In this document: positions 50,128 through 58,652 of the stretch, piece by piece | Layout of the letters: every line of letters begins with the position of its first letter | Position numbering within the stretch: the stretch's first letter is position 1 | Source: Streptomyces apocyni | GTDB lineage: Bacteria > Actinomycetota > Actinomycetes > Streptomycetales > Streptomycetaceae | Reading direction: 5' to 3' | NCBI RefSeq assembly: GCF_009739465.1 | Contig: NZ_WHOM01000033.1 | Span: 115,085-179,084, forward strand | Length of the DNA stretch: 64,000 nt | Program-made: the position numbers and the translations under genes | The notes under the pieces: model-generated | What the model saw: only the letters and a program-made list of their open reading frames with translations | The model's database searches: none | Told to the model about the DNA's origin: nothing

Positions 50128-50949
50128 TCAGGGGTCCAGGTCGGCGCCGGAACGCTCGTCGAAGATCCGCATAGCCTTGGCGGTCACCGGCCCCGGGGCA
50201 CCCGGCAGTTCGCGTCCGTCGACCCGGTGTACGGCCTGGATGTCGCGCAGTGTCGAGGTCAGGAAGATCTCGTCGGCACGGTCCAGCACATCGAGCGGGA
50301 GGTCCGTCTCCTGAGCCGAGGTCCATTCGACGGCGAGCGCGCGGGTGATGCCCGCGAGACAGCCCGACGCGACGGGCGGGGTGTGGATCTCGCCGTCGAG
50401 TACGACGAAGACGTTGGACCCGGTGCCCTCGCAGAGTCGCCCCACCGTGTTGCCGAACAGCGCCTCGCTGGCGCCCCGTTCGTGGGCCCGGCCGAGGGCG
50501 ACGACGTTCTCGGCGTACGAGGTGGTCTTCAGGCCGGTGACCGCGCCGCGCTCGTTGCGGGTCCACGGCACCGTGATCACGGCGGTGCTGTCGGGCCTGC
50601 GTGGCGTCTCGCCGAGCGCGACGATCAGGGTCTGCCCTGCCTCACCGCGGTCCGAGCCGAGCGGTGAGAGCCCGCCGGTATACGTGATCCGCAGGCGGCC
50701 CAGTGCCATCGGGTTGGCTTCGAGTACGGCGGCGCAGGCGCGGCGCACCTCGTCCTGGTCCGGTTCGGGGAGCCCGAGGCCGCGCGCGGAGCGGGCGAGC
50801 CGGTCCAGGTGGCGGGTGAGCGCGAAGGGCAGGCCGTCGACGGCCTTGAGCGTCTCGAAGACGCCGTCGCCCACGGTGAGCCCGTGGTCGAGGACCGAGA
50901 CGCGGGCCGACTCCAGCTCCCGCAGCCCGCCGTTCAGCCAGATCTTCAC
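50128..50949 (-). CDS. pabC: 4-amino-4-deoxychorismate lyase (class IV aminotransferase)
   Basis: The 273-residue PLP enzyme has K141 in GLKTTSYAENVVA as the probable Schiff-base lysine, LDHGLTVGDGVFET near the N-terminus and EALFGNTVGRLCEGTGSNVFVV. It splits aminodeoxychorismate into p-aminobenzoate and pyruvate for folate. GTG 50949 has AAGGAG upstream and overlaps the pabB stop by 4 bp (GTGA), so pabB and pabC are coupled. The class IV fold alone does not exclude branched-chain aminotransferase, but the pabB neighbour decides it. Confidence 0.9.
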   Translation of the reverse strand: MKIWLNGGLRELESARVSVLDHGLTVGDGVFETLKAVDGLPFALTRHLDRLARSARGLGLPEPDQDEVRRACAAVLEANPMALGRLRITYTGGLSPLGSDRGEAGQTLIVALGETPRRPDSTAVITVPWTRNERGAVTGLKTTSYAENVVALGRAHERGASEALFGNTVGRLCEGTGSNVFVVLDGEIHTPPVASGCLAGITRALAVEWTSAQETDLPLDVLDRADEIFLTSTLRDIQAVHRVDGRELPGAPGPVTAKAMRIFDERSGADLDP

Positions 50950-51989
50950 GTGCCAGCTCCTTCTGAGGGGTCGTACGTACCCGACGCTACCGCGAGCAGC
51001 CGCGCGGCCTTGAGTTCGGTCTCCCGCCACTCGCGCTCAGGGTCGGAGCCCCAGGTGATGCCCGCGCCCGTACCGAACCGCAGCATGCCGTCAGCCCGGT
51101 CGGCCCAGAAGGTACGGATGCCGACGGCCAGCTCCCCCGCACCCCGGTCCGCGTCCACCCAGCCGATGCCGCCGCAGTACGGGCCACGGGGTGCGGTCTC
51201 CAGCGCGTCGATGATCCGCAGGGCGCTGGACTTGGGGGCTCCGGTCACCGAACCCGGCGGGAAGGTGGCGGCCAGCAGTCCGGGCCAGCCCACCCCGTCG
51301 GCGAGCTCTCCGCGCACGGTGGAGACCAGGTGGACCAGGCCAGGGTGCTTCTCGACGACGCAGAGGTCGGGGACGGTCACCGTCCCGGTGGCGCAAGCCT
51401 TCCCGAGGTCGTTACGGACCAGGTCGACGATCATCACGTTCTCGGCGTGATCCTTCTCCAGCAGGTCCGTCTCGGTCCGTCCGGTGCCCTTGATCGGGCC
51501 GGACTCGACGACCCGGCCCGCGCGGCGCAGGAAGAGCTCGGGGGACGCGGTGGCGATCTCCACGCCCTGTGCGGGGAGACGGATGGTGCCCGCGTACGGA
51601 GCGGGGTTGCCGCGCGCGAGGAGGGCCGTCAGGGCGTCCAGGTCCGCGTCCGCGGCGAGCGGCGCGGAGAGCACCCGGCAGAGGTTGGCCTGGTAGACCT
51701 CCCCCGCGGCTATGTGCTCGCGGATCCGCCGTACGCCCGCGGTGTACGCGGCGTGGTCGAGGGAGGTCGTCCAGTCACCGGCCGCCGGTCCCCGCCAGCG
51801 CCCCGGGACGGGGGCCGGGACCGGTTCGTCGCGTACGTCCCCGAAGCGGGCACAGACCAGGCGGCCCTCGAAGTCCGCGGAGACGGCCCAGAAGCCGGTG
51901 GAGTCGAGGGCGGCGGGGTCGCTGGTGACATCGCGCAGATCGGAGGCGACAAGGCCACCGAAACGTGCCATAGGGGGGAGGTCGTACAC
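50946..51989 (-). CDS. pabB: Aminodeoxychorismate synthase component I
   Basis: The product of about 347 residues has the chorismate-binding domain blocks: IREHIAAGEVYQANLCRVLS, SPELFLRRAGRVVESGPIKGT, AENVMIVDLVRNDLGKAC and TFPPGSVTGAPKSSALRIID, CGGIGW. It converts chorismate with ammonia to aminodeoxychorismate, and the coupled pabC completes p-aminobenzoate. The glutaminase PabA is not in the window. The start is unsettled: GTG 51989 gives YDLPPMARFGG; ATG 51971 is the alternative; neither has a strong ribosome binding site. Confidence 0.9.
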   Translation of the reverse strand: MYDLPPMARFGGLVASDLRDVTSDPAALDSTGFWAVSADFEGRLVCARFGDVRDEPVPAPVPGRWRGPAAGDWTTSLDHAAYTAGVRRIREHIAAGEVYQANLCRVLSAPLAADADLDALTALLARGNPAPYAGTIRLPAQGVEIATASPELFLRRAGRVVESGPIKGTGRTETDLLEKDHAENVMIVDLVRNDLGKACATGTVTVPDLCVVEKHPGLVHLVSTVRGELADGVGWPGLLAATFPPGSVTGAPKSSALRIIDALETAPRGPYCGGIGWVDADRGAGELAVGIRTFWADRADGMLRFGTGAGITWGSDPEREWRETELKAARLLAVASGTYDPSEGAGT

Positions 51990-52135
51990 GGCTGTGAGTC
52001 TATGACCGGTGGGTGCGGGCCGCCCCGGCCCGGGTGTCAGCGCAGCACGCTGCGTAAACGCGTTTTTGTACTGGCCCCGGAATCCGCTAGAGTTCAACAC
52101 GTCGCCGGGACGCGCCAAGCGCTCCGGAGAGACAC

Positions 52136-52208
52136 GCGGACGTAGCTCAGTTGGTAGAGCGCAACCTTGCCAAGGTTGAGGTCGCCAGTTCGAACCTGGT
52201 CGTCCGCT
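52136..52208 (+). tRNA. tRNA-Gly (anticodon GCC)
   Basis: A 73-nt tRNA with acceptor GCGGACG/CGTCCGC, D-stem GCTC, anticodon stem CAACC/GGTTG with loop TTGCCAA (GCC), T-loop TTCGAAC and discriminator T. First of five tandem tRNA genes; no CCA encoded. Confidence 0.97.
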
Positions 52209-52246
52209 CGGAAAAACAGGGGGATCTTCCCGAACCCCCGACTCCT

Positions 52247-52320
52247 GGTGGAGTGGCCGAGAGGCGAGGCAACGGCCTGCAAAGCCGTCTACACGGGTTC
52301 AAATCCCGTCTCCACCTCCA
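52247..52320 (+). tRNA. tRNA-Cys (anticodon GCA), CCA encoded
   Basis: Acceptor GGTGGAG/CTCCACC, anticodon stem ACGGC/GCCGT with loop CTGCAAA (GCA), T-stem ACGGG/CCCGT with loop TTCAAAT, discriminator T, followed by an encoded CCA. It is the only tRNA of the seven in the window with a genomic CCA. Confidence 0.97.
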
Positions 52321-52321
52321 A

Positions 52322-52393
52322 GGACGATTAGCTCAGCGGGAGAGCGCTTCCCTGACACGGAAGAGGTCACTGGTTCAATCCCAGTATCGTCCA
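52322..52393 (+). tRNA. tRNA-Val (anticodon GAC), copy 1
   Basis: 72-nt tRNA: acceptor GGACGAT/ATCGTCC, anticodon stem CTTCC/GGAAG with loop CTGACAC (GAC), T-stem ACTGG/CCAGT with loop TTCAATC, discriminator A. It follows tRNA-Cys after one base and reads GUC/GUU codons. Confidence 0.96.
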
Positions 52394-52414
52394 CTGGTCC
52401 GTGAGGACCACCCC

Positions 52415-52486
52415 GCGCGATTAGCTCAGCGGGAGAGCGCTTCCCTGACACGGAAGAGGTCACTGGTTCAATCCCAGTATCGCGCA
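52415..52486 (+). tRNA. tRNA-Val (anticodon GAC), copy 2 with changed acceptor stem
   Basis: Identical to its neighbours except the acceptor stem, which is GCGCGAT/ATCGCGC instead of GGACGAT/ATCGTCC. Both strands changed together, so the stem is kept. Discriminator A; CCA not encoded. Confidence 0.96.
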
Positions 52487-52519
52487 CGCACCGCCCATGA
52501 TCGTCGATCGTGGTCCCGA

Positions 52520-52591
52520 GGACGATTAGCTCAGCGGGAGAGCGCTTCCCTGACACGGAAGAGGTCACTGGTTCAATCCCAGTATCGTCCA
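52520..52591 (+). tRNA. tRNA-Val (anticodon GAC), copy 3
   Basis: Identical to copy 1 (acceptor GGACGAT/ATCGTCC, loop CTGACAC). It is the last gene of the cluster, six bases before a terminator. Confidence 0.96.
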
Positions 52592-52597
52592 CACACT

Positions 52598-52628
52598 GAA
52601 GCCCCCGGTCCTCGCGACCGGGGGCTTC
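52598..52628. terminator. Terminator of the tRNA cluster
   Basis: GAAGCCCCCGGTC and GACCGGGGGCTTC form a perfect 13-bp stem with loop CTCGC, then TGCGTT. It may also end the minus-strand transcript of the zinc-ribbon gene. Confidence 0.92.
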
Positions 52629-52678
52629 TGCGTTGCGGGTGTTGCGGGATGCCGGTGTCTCAGGACGAGACCGGTGTC

Positions 52679-52987
52679 TCAGGACGAGAAGAGCATCCGC
52701 CCGAAGCCCTGCTTACGACGGTGGCCGTGGTGCCCGCCGTAGTGCCCACCGCCGTGCTGCGGGGCACCCCAGGCAGGGGCAGGTGCGGCGGGGTAGGCCT
52801 GGGGAGCGGGCGGGGGCGGCGGAGCCTGCTGCGGGGGCGCCTGCTGCGACCACTGCGACTCAAGCCGGGTCAGCGCCTCAAGCTCCCCGTAGTCCAGGAA
52901 GATTCCCCGGCAGCCGCTGCACTGCTCGATCTGGACACCATTGCGGTTGTACGTCTGCATCGGTGCTCGGCACTTGGGACACTGCAT
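52679..52987 (-). CDS. Zinc-ribbon (zf-TFIIB-like) protein
   Basis: The 102-residue protein has a four-cysteine ribbon: C3/C6 in MQCPKC and C23/C26 in EQCSGCRGIF, followed by LDYGELEAL. The rest is a Pro/Gln/Ala/His-rich tail (QAPPQQAPPPPPAPQAY, then GGGHYGGHHGHRRK). Many actinobacteria have such proteins of unknown role. ATG 52987 is preferred (GGAG six bases upstream); a GTG at 52999 would add four residues. Confidence 0.88.
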   Translation of the reverse strand: MQCPKCRAPMQTYNRNGVQIEQCSGCRGIFLDYGELEALTRLESQWSQQAPPQQAPPPPPAPQAYPAAPAPAWGAPQHGGGHYGGHHGHRRKQGFGRMLFSS

Positions 52988-53031
52988 GCTCGGCTCCACT
53001 CTCGCCGTCCGGAACTGCTACACCCGCCAGC

Positions 53032-53991
53032 CTACTTGGCGGCGCCGTCGGCGAACTCCGCCGGGAGCGCCGCGATGCGGACGCAGGCATCGACCAACTC
53101 CCGCTCGGCCTCGTCGAACGGACGCGACTCGGTGACCGACTTGGCGACGGCCAGGGCGGCGCTCTGTACAGTCAGCGCCCTGGCGGGTACGTCCAGTACG
53201 GGCCACGGGTCGCCGTCGGCGGGGACGGCCGGGCCGTTCGCCGCCTGGTAGGTGCCGATGAAGCGCGTCCAGTCCTCGGGCGCCAGCAGCCCCGACGCGT
53301 ACCAGGCGGCGGGGCGGGCCAGGTCCCAGGCCGGTATGCCCAGGCCGAGGTCGTCGACGTCGATCAGCAGCCAGGGGCCGTCGGGGGGCGGGTGGCGGAC
53401 GAGCTGGCCCAGGTGCAGGTCGCCGTGGCACACCGTGCTGGCGTACGGCATGGGGGCCTCGGCGCGGGCCCAGGCGGGCAGCATCGACCAGGCGCGCTCC
53501 ACGGGTACGGCCGCACCGTGCGCGGGGGCGTCCCGGCGCATCCGGGCGACGGCGCGTGCGGCCTTCGCGGGGCCGCGCATCTCGGGGAGCGGGCCGGGCA
53601 GTTCGGACGCGGGCACGCTGTGCAGACGGGCCAGCAGGGTGGCTGCCTGTTCCCAGGGGGCGTCGTCCGGGGCGTCGGGGTCCACCGGGGTGCCGTGCGG
53701 CCAGCAGGTCACCGGGCGGCCGTGCAGTTCGGCCGCCGGGACCCGTAGCGGGGGCAGCAGGATGCCGGTGAGCGCGGGGTGGGCGGCCAGGGTGAGACGG
53801 GCTGTGAGCTCGGCGCGGTCGGTGGTGGGGGCGTGGGCCTTGGCGACGACGGCGCCGTGCCGGACGACCGTAGCGTCCTGCCGGTCGGCGAGCACGGTGT
53901 CGGGCTCTGGGCAGGCGCAGGGTGCGGTGCCCCGGCGGTGAACGGTGCGGCGGGCGGCCGCGGCGAGCGCGCGCGGCACGGGTGTGGTCAT
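53032..53991 (-). CDS. Aminoglycoside phosphotransferase (APH) fold family protein
   Basis: The 319-residue protein has the Brenner motif CHGDLHLGQL, the metal-binding LLIDVDDLGLGIPAWDLARPAAW, and a helical C-terminus. The N-terminal lobe carries RHGAVVAKAH with the ATP-binding lysine. It is a small-molecule kinase of the choline/homoserine/APH superfamily; the acceptor is unknown and a resistance function is not implied. ATG 53991 gives the standard fold; an in-frame ATG at 54009 exists. It is followed by a strong hairpin farther upstream. Confidence 0.85.
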   Translation of the reverse strand: MTTPVPRALAAAARRTVHRRGTAPCACPEPDTVLADRQDATVVRHGAVVAKAHAPTTDRAELTARLTLAAHPALTGILLPPLRVPAAELHGRPVTCWPHGTPVDPDAPDDAPWEQAATLLARLHSVPASELPGPLPEMRGPAKAARAVARMRRDAPAHGAAVPVERAWSMLPAWARAEAPMPYASTVCHGDLHLGQLVRHPPPDGPWLLIDVDDLGLGIPAWDLARPAAWYASGLLAPEDWTRFIGTYQAANGPAVPADGDPWPVLDVPARALTVQSAALAVAKSVTESRPFDEAERELVDACVRIAALPAEFADGAAK

Positions 53992-54120
53992 GTGGCCCCC
54001 GCGCTCCATCAAGTTCCGTAGCTCCGTCTGCCCGGTGAGGGTACGCCACGGCCCCTCGCGCCGCGCGGGGCTGAACTCGGAGCCGGAACCGGGGCCGAAA
54101 CCGGCCCCGGAACGCGCGAT

Positions 54121-54148
54121 GCCCGCGCAGCTCGAAAGCTGCGCGGGC
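54121..54148 (-). terminator. Terminator of the small membrane protein gene
   Basis: GCCCGCGCAGCT and AGCTGCGCGGGC form a perfect 12-bp stem with the stable loop CGAA, 90 bp past the stop at 54238 and before the phosphotransferase gene. Confidence 0.9.
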
Positions 54149-54237
54149 ACTCGTGCCGTCCGCCGCACCCCCGTCCCCACGGGGTTATATGGCCGGATGT
54201 CCCCGCCCGGACCGCTCTTCCGGGCCTGGGGCGCCGC

Positions 54238-54444
54238 TCAGCGCCCCAGCATCACGCCCACGGACGACGCTTGTGTGACCACTGCTTCCCAGCCGCCGAA
54301 GACGACTACGAGCAGGGCCGCCAGGGGAACCACCATGGCCGTCGCCACCAAGGGGTGACGCGTACCGGACGGGCGGCCGCCGAACGCGGCGTATGACCTG
54401 CGTCCCTGCGTGCGGACCATGGTCCGCGGTGCCGTGTCCGCCAT
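54238..54444 (-). CDS. Very small membrane protein
   Basis: The 68-residue protein starts at ATG 54444, behind AGGAG eight bases upstream. A basic N-terminus (TMVRTQGRRSYAAFGGRPSG) leads to one membrane helix (LVATAMVVPLAALLVVVFGGWEAVV). No motif. The good ribosome binding site and terminator support it as a real gene. The gap 54445-54630 holds nothing recognisable. Confidence 0.7.
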   Translation of the reverse strand: MADTAPRTMVRTQGRRSYAAFGGRPSGTRHPLVATAMVVPLAALLVVVFGGWEAVVTQASSVGVMLGR

Positions 54445-54630
54445 GGGTGCTCTCCTGTCGTTTTGGCAGCGGCGGGTGTCTGACCTCGGGGGACGAGTGC
54501 TGCACCCGCCGCTTGACTCCAAACTTAGGCGGCGCGCGCCCCGGCGGCGTCATGCCCTCGTACTGATTGCCGGGCCTCCCCCAGGATGAGCGGCGGGCCG
54601 CGATGTACTCCCCAGGGTGGAGACGCGGGG

Positions 54631-54900
54631 TCAGGTCTTAGGGTCTTCCCGGAGGGGTCGCCGCTCGGCGGTCTCCGACGCCTGCTCCCGTGGCACCGGC
54701 TGCTCCACGAGCGCCAGCACGCGGCTGGCCATGAAGCGGGCCGTGCGCACCACGGTCCCGGTCCGGGTGACTTCACTCACTTCGACCACCCCTCTGCGCA
54801 CCGCGGTCTCCACCCGGCGGCCCGCCCTGGCGGCCACCATCTCGTACGTTCTGGTCGTGTCTCCGGCATCCACCACTATCTCGACTCGGTCACCCTTCAT
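54631..54900 (-). CDS. Small conserved hypothetical protein
   Basis: The 89-residue protein reads MKGDRVEIVVDAGDTTRTYEMV, then Arg/Val-rich beta-like sequence (GVVEVSEVTRTGTVVRTARFMASRVLALV) and an acidic/basic tail. ATG 54900 has AGGGGGA upstream. No family recognised; size and beta pattern suggest a small soluble adaptor. It diverges from the Ser/Thr kinase gene, so they may share a regulatory region (54901-55104). Confidence 0.72.
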   Translation of the reverse strand: MKGDRVEIVVDAGDTTRTYEMVAARAGRRVETAVRRGVVEVSEVTRTGTVVRTARFMASRVLALVEQPVPREQASETAERRPLREDPKT

Positions 54901-55104
54901 CGACCCAATCCCCCTTCAGCGACAGACCGTTGGGCACCAGGGCAGGCTGCGCGGCCCCGGGGTCCCGTTCTCCTGACCACCCTTCAATTCTCCCACCGGG
55001 CACTGACAATCGACGGGTCCGCGAAGGCGCGGCCTCTGCGCGCGCACGGGCGGGGAAACGTAAGCTGTGGCTCGGTCAATCGGACAGGCAGCCAGGCAGC
55101 GGGG

Positions 55105-56397
55105 ATGGACATGGCGATGATGCGGCTCCGGCGCGAGGACCCGCGTGTCGTCGGCTCGTTCAGGCTGCACCGGCGCCTCGGCGCGGGCGGCATGGGTGTG
55201 GTCTTTCTGGGCTCCGACCGCCGTGGCCAGCGCGTCGCCCTCAAGGTGATCCGGCCGGATCTGGCGGAGGACCAGGAGTTCCGCTCGCGCTTCGCCCGCG
55301 AGGTGTCGGCAGCACGACGGATCAGGGGCGGGTGTACGGCCCGGCTCGTCGCCGCCGACCTGGAGGCGGACCGGCCGTGGTTCGCGACGCAGTACGTACC
55401 GGGGCCCTCGCTGCACGACAAGGTCGCCGAGGAAGGGCCGCTGACGGCGGCCGAGGTCGCCGCGGTGGGCTCGGCGCTCGCCGAGGGCCTGGTCGCCGTC
55501 CACGAGGCCGGGGTGGTGCACCGGGACCTCAAGCCGTCCAACATCCTGCTGTCGCCCAAGGGCCCGCGGATCATCGACTTCGGTATCGCCTGGGCGACGG
55601 GCGCGTCCACGCTGACCCATGTGGGTACGGCGGTGGGCTCGCCGGGGTTCCTGGCGCCGGAGCAGGTGCGGGGAGCCGCGGTCACGCCCGCCACCGACGT
55701 GTTCTCGCTGGGGGCCACGCTGGCGTACGCCGCGATGGGCGACTCGCCGTTCGGGCACGGCAGCTCCGAGGTCATGCTGTATCGGGTGGTGCATGAGGAG
55801 GCGCAGCTGCACGGCGTGCCGGACGCGCTGGCTCCGCTGGTGCGGGCCTGTCTGGCGAAGGACCCTCAGGAGCGTCCCAGTACGCTCCAACTCTCGCTGC
55901 GCCTCAAGGAGATCGCCGCGCGTGAGGCCCACGGCCTCACCGACACCCGCCCCCCGGTCCAGCGCCGCGAGGCGGACCGGCCGTCCGGGCAGCATGCCGA
56001 GGCGTACGGCGAGCGGCGCACCCTGCGCCACACCCAGTCCGCTCCCCCGCAGTCCCGGCCGGAAGCGTCCCGCCCGGGGACGAGTCCAGGTCGGCGGCCG
56101 CCCGCTCCCCGCGGCGGCACCCGCCCAGGAGACCGGGCCGCGCCCCGCAGCGGTACGGGCCGACAGGGCCCGCGGACGACGGGGACCGGGCGTCGGGTAC
56201 CCGCCAACCCGCGGCTGCTGCGCCAGCGGCTGGTCGTGTTCGTCGTGGTGACGCTGCTGGTGGCCCTGGGGATCGCGGCGGCCCAGGGCTGCCAGGGACC
56301 CGCCCAGGGGCTGCGGCAGCAGATTTCGGGACACTCCGCCACGGATGGCGACGTACAGGCGTCGCGGGGCAGCGAAGATCGGGGAGACGCCCCCTAG
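55105..56397 (+). CDS. Eukaryotic-type Ser/Thr protein kinase with short extracellular tail
   Basis: The 430-residue protein has a full kinase domain: glycine loop LGAGGMGVVFLG (25-36), K47 in VALKVI, catalytic D141 in HRDLKPSN, N146, DFG D158 in IIDFGIAW, and activation segment with THVGTAVGSPGFLAPEQ. After a Pro/Arg-rich linker (about 310-370) comes one membrane helix (about 376-395) and a 35-residue outer tail. There are no PASTA or sensor domains, so ligand sensing is not obvious. ATG 55105 is followed by further in-frame ATGs at 55111 and later. Divergent from the small 54631-54900 gene. Confidence 0.93.
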   Translation: MDMAMMRLRREDPRVVGSFRLHRRLGAGGMGVVFLGSDRRGQRVALKVIRPDLAEDQEFRSRFAREVSAARRIRGGCTARLVAADLEADRPWFATQYVPGPSLHDKVAEEGPLTAAEVAAVGSALAEGLVAVHEAGVVHRDLKPSNILLSPKGPRIIDFGIAWATGASTLTHVGTAVGSPGFLAPEQVRGAAVTPATDVFSLGATLAYAAMGDSPFGHGSSEVMLYRVVHEEAQLHGVPDALAPLVRACLAKDPQERPSTLQLSLRLKEIAAREAHGLTDTRPPVQRREADRPSGQHAEAYGERRTLRHTQSAPPQSRPEASRPGTSPGRRPPAPRGGTRPGDRAAPRSGTGRQGPRTTGTGRRVPANPRLLRQRLVVFVVVTLLVALGIAAAQGCQGPAQGLRQQISGHSATDGDVQASRGSEDRGDAP

Positions 56398-56413
56398 GGG
56401 GTGGGTCCGCGGG

Positions 56414-57232
56414 TCAGAGCTGGGGGCGGCCCGCGGTGACCGCGTAGAAGGCGACCGCCGCGGCCGCTCCCACGTTCAGGGAGTCGACGCCGTGGGCCAT
56501 CGGGATACGCACCCATTCGTCCGCGGCGACCAGCGCGCGGGTGGACAGGCCGTCGCCTTCGGCGCCGAGCATCAGGGCGATGCGGTCCCGGCGATGCGGA
56601 GCGGCTTCGTCGAGGGTCGCGGCCTTCTCGTCCGGGGTGAGCGCGAGGAGGTCGAAGCCCGCCTCCCGTACCGTCTCCAGGCTCCTGGGCCAGGACTCAA
56701 GCCGGGCGTACGGGACCGAGAAGACCGCGCCCATCGACACCTTGACGGAACGACGGTAGAGCGGGTCCGCGCAGTCCGGCGAGAGCAGCACGGCGTCCAG
56801 GCCGAGTGCGGCCGCGCTGCGGAAGATGGCACCGATGTTGGTGTGGTCGTTGACCGACTCCATGATGACCACGCGGCGGGTCGTGGTCAGGAGTTCCTCG
56901 GCCGCCGGGAGGGGTTTGCGCTGCATGGAGGCGAGTGCGCCCCGGTGTACGTGGTAGCCGGTGACCTGCTCGGCGAGCTCGGGGCTGACCGCGTACACGG
57001 GGGCCGGGACCTCGTCGATGACGTCGCGCATCACGTCGACCCACTTGGCCGAGAGCAGCATCGAGCGCATCTCGTAACCGGCGAGTTTGGCCCGTCTGAT
57101 GACCTTCTCGCCCTCGGCGATGAAGAGGCCCTCGGCGGGCTCGCGCCGACGGCGCAGTTCGACGTCGGTCAGTCCGGTGTAGTCGCGCAGGCGCGGGTCG
57201 TCGGGGTCGTCGATGGTGATGAGATCAGCCAC
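56414..57232 (-). CDS. SPOUT (SpoU/TrmH-type) RNA methyltransferase
   Basis: The 272-residue protein has an N-terminal substrate-binding domain (DPRLRDYTGLTDVELRRRR) and the three SPOUT motifs: MESVNDHTNIGAIFRSAAALG, IALMLGAEGDGLS and MAHGVDSLNVGAAAAVAFYAV. It 2'-O-methylates ribose in rRNA or tRNA; the exact target cannot be read here, though antibiotic-resistance methyltransferases share the fold. The start is GTG 57232. It is convergent with the kinase gene, 16 bp apart, with no terminator between. Confidence 0.92.
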   Translation of the reverse strand: MADLITIDDPDDPRLRDYTGLTDVELRRRREPAEGLFIAEGEKVIRRAKLAGYEMRSMLLSAKWVDVMRDVIDEVPAPVYAVSPELAEQVTGYHVHRGALASMQRKPLPAAEELLTTTRRVVIMESVNDHTNIGAIFRSAAALGLDAVLLSPDCADPLYRRSVKVSMGAVFSVPYARLESWPRSLETVREAGFDLLALTPDEKAATLDEAAPHRRDRIALMLGAEGDGLSTRALVAADEWVRIPMAHGVDSLNVGAAAAVAFYAVTAGRPQL

Positions 57233-57335
57233 AGGGTGATACTGCCTTGTCCGGAGTGTGGTGCCAACGGCTGCGCACGGATTGTGTTACCGGTGGTTAC
57301 CAGGGTCTGCTGCCGGGGTCTGCTACCCGGTTCTG

Positions 57336-58562
57336 TTACCGGGGCCCTACCGTGACGACCTCGCCGATCACGATGACCGCGGGCGGACGGACCTCCTCGG
57401 CCGTGACGACCTCACCGACCGTGGCGAGCGTGGCGTCCACCCGGCGCTGGGCAGCCGTGGTGCCCTCCTGGACGAGGGCGACCGGCGTCTCAGGCGCCCG
57501 GCCGCCGTCGATGAGCGCCTGCGCGATCGCGCCGATCTTGTCGACGCCCATCAGGATGACGAGGGTGCCGCGCAGTGCGGCGAGGGCCGCCCAGTTGACG
57601 AGTGAGCGCTCGTCGTCCGGCGCGACATGGCCGCTGACGACCGTGAACTCATGGGCGACGCCCCGGTGGGTGACCGGGATTCCGGCCGCGCCCGGAACGG
57701 AGATCGAGCTGGAGATGCCGGGCACGACGGTGCACGGAATGCCGACCTCGGCGAGCGCCTGCGCCTCCTCCATGCCACGGCCGAAGACGAAGGGGTCGCC
57801 GCCCTTGAGGCGGACCACGGCCTTGCCCGCCTTGGCGTGCTCGATCAGCGCGTTGTTGATGGCCTCCTGGGCCATGAAGCGGCCGTACGGGATCTTCGCG
57901 GCGTCGATCACCTCGACGTGCGGCGGGAGCTCGTCGAGCAGGTCGCGCGGGCCGAGCCGGTCGGCGATGACGACGTCGGCCTCGGCGAGCAGCCGACGGC
58001 CGCGGATCGTGATCAGGTCGGGGTCGCCGGGGCCGCCGCCGACCAGCGCGACGCCCTGGGCGCGGCTGCGGTGCTGCGGGGCGACCACGGTCCCGTCCCG
58101 CAGGCCCTCGACCACCGCGTCCCGGATGGCGGCGGTACGGCGCGGGTCGGGGGTGCCGTCCGTGAGGACCGCGACCGTGACGCCTTCGGAGCGGCCGGTG
58201 GCCGGGGTCCAGGCGGTGGCGGCGGTGGCGTCGTCGGAGCGTACACACCAGATGCGGCGGTGCTCCGCCTCCGCGCTGGCGGCCTCGTTGGCCGCGTGGT
58301 CGCTGCTGGCGATCAGCGCGTACCAGGCGTCCGCGAGGTCGCCCGCGGCGTACGGGCGCCGGAGCCAGGTGATCTCGCCGGTGTCGGCCATGGCCTCGAC
58401 CGACGCGGTGGCGGAGGGCGAGACGAGGACGACGTCGGCACCGGCCGCGAGCAGCGTGGGCAGGCGACGCTGGGCGACCTGGCCGCCGCCGATGACGACG
58501 ACGCGCCGTCCGGTCAGGCGCAGTCCGACGGGGTAGGCGGGGTGGTCGACGTGCTCGGCCAT
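57336..58562 (-). CDS. cysG: Siroheme synthase (precorrin-2 dehydrogenase plus uroporphyrinogen-III C-methyltransferase)
   Basis: The 408-residue fusion has an N-terminal CysG_N/SirC domain (GLRLTGRRVVVIGGGQVAQRRLPTLLAAG, residues about 13-40) and a C-terminal SUMT domain with LVGGGPGDPDLITIRG, LKGGDPFVFGRGMEEAQALAEVG and VVPGISSSISVPGAAGIPVTHRG. It makes precorrin-2 and sirohydrochlorin. Precorrin-2 feeds both siroheme and cobalamin, which fits the cobalamin genes 270 bp upstream. ATG 58562 is chosen; the frame continues to 58649. Confidence 0.95.
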   Translation of the reverse strand: MAEHVDHPAYPVGLRLTGRRVVVIGGGQVAQRRLPTLLAAGADVVLVSPSATASVEAMADTGEITWLRRPYAAGDLADAWYALIASSDHAANEAASAEAEHRRIWCVRSDDATAATAWTPATGRSEGVTVAVLTDGTPDPRRTAAIRDAVVEGLRDGTVVAPQHRSRAQGVALVGGGPGDPDLITIRGRRLLAEADVVIADRLGPRDLLDELPPHVEVIDAAKIPYGRFMAQEAINNALIEHAKAGKAVVRLKGGDPFVFGRGMEEAQALAEVGIPCTVVPGISSSISVPGAAGIPVTHRGVAHEFTVVSGHVAPDDERSLVNWAALAALRGTLVILMGVDKIGAIAQALIDGGRAPETPVALVQEGTTAAQRRVDATLATVGEVVTAEEVRPPAVIVIGEVVTVGPR

Positions 58563-58652
58563 GGCTGTGCGGCTCCTGAGGGCGGGGCGGGTGGGCCGCT
58601 GCGACGGTGGAGCGGCTGGTGGGGTGCCGGTTTCGGGGTGCGGGTCCACGAT

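Noticed and set aside
52136..52600. Integrated element at the tRNA cluster
   Set aside because: No integrase, no partial tRNA copy and no change in coding style nearby; the five tRNAs look like an ordinary operon.
53032..53991. Antibiotic resistance kinase
   Set aside because: The APH fold is shared by many metabolic kinases and no resistance signature is visible.
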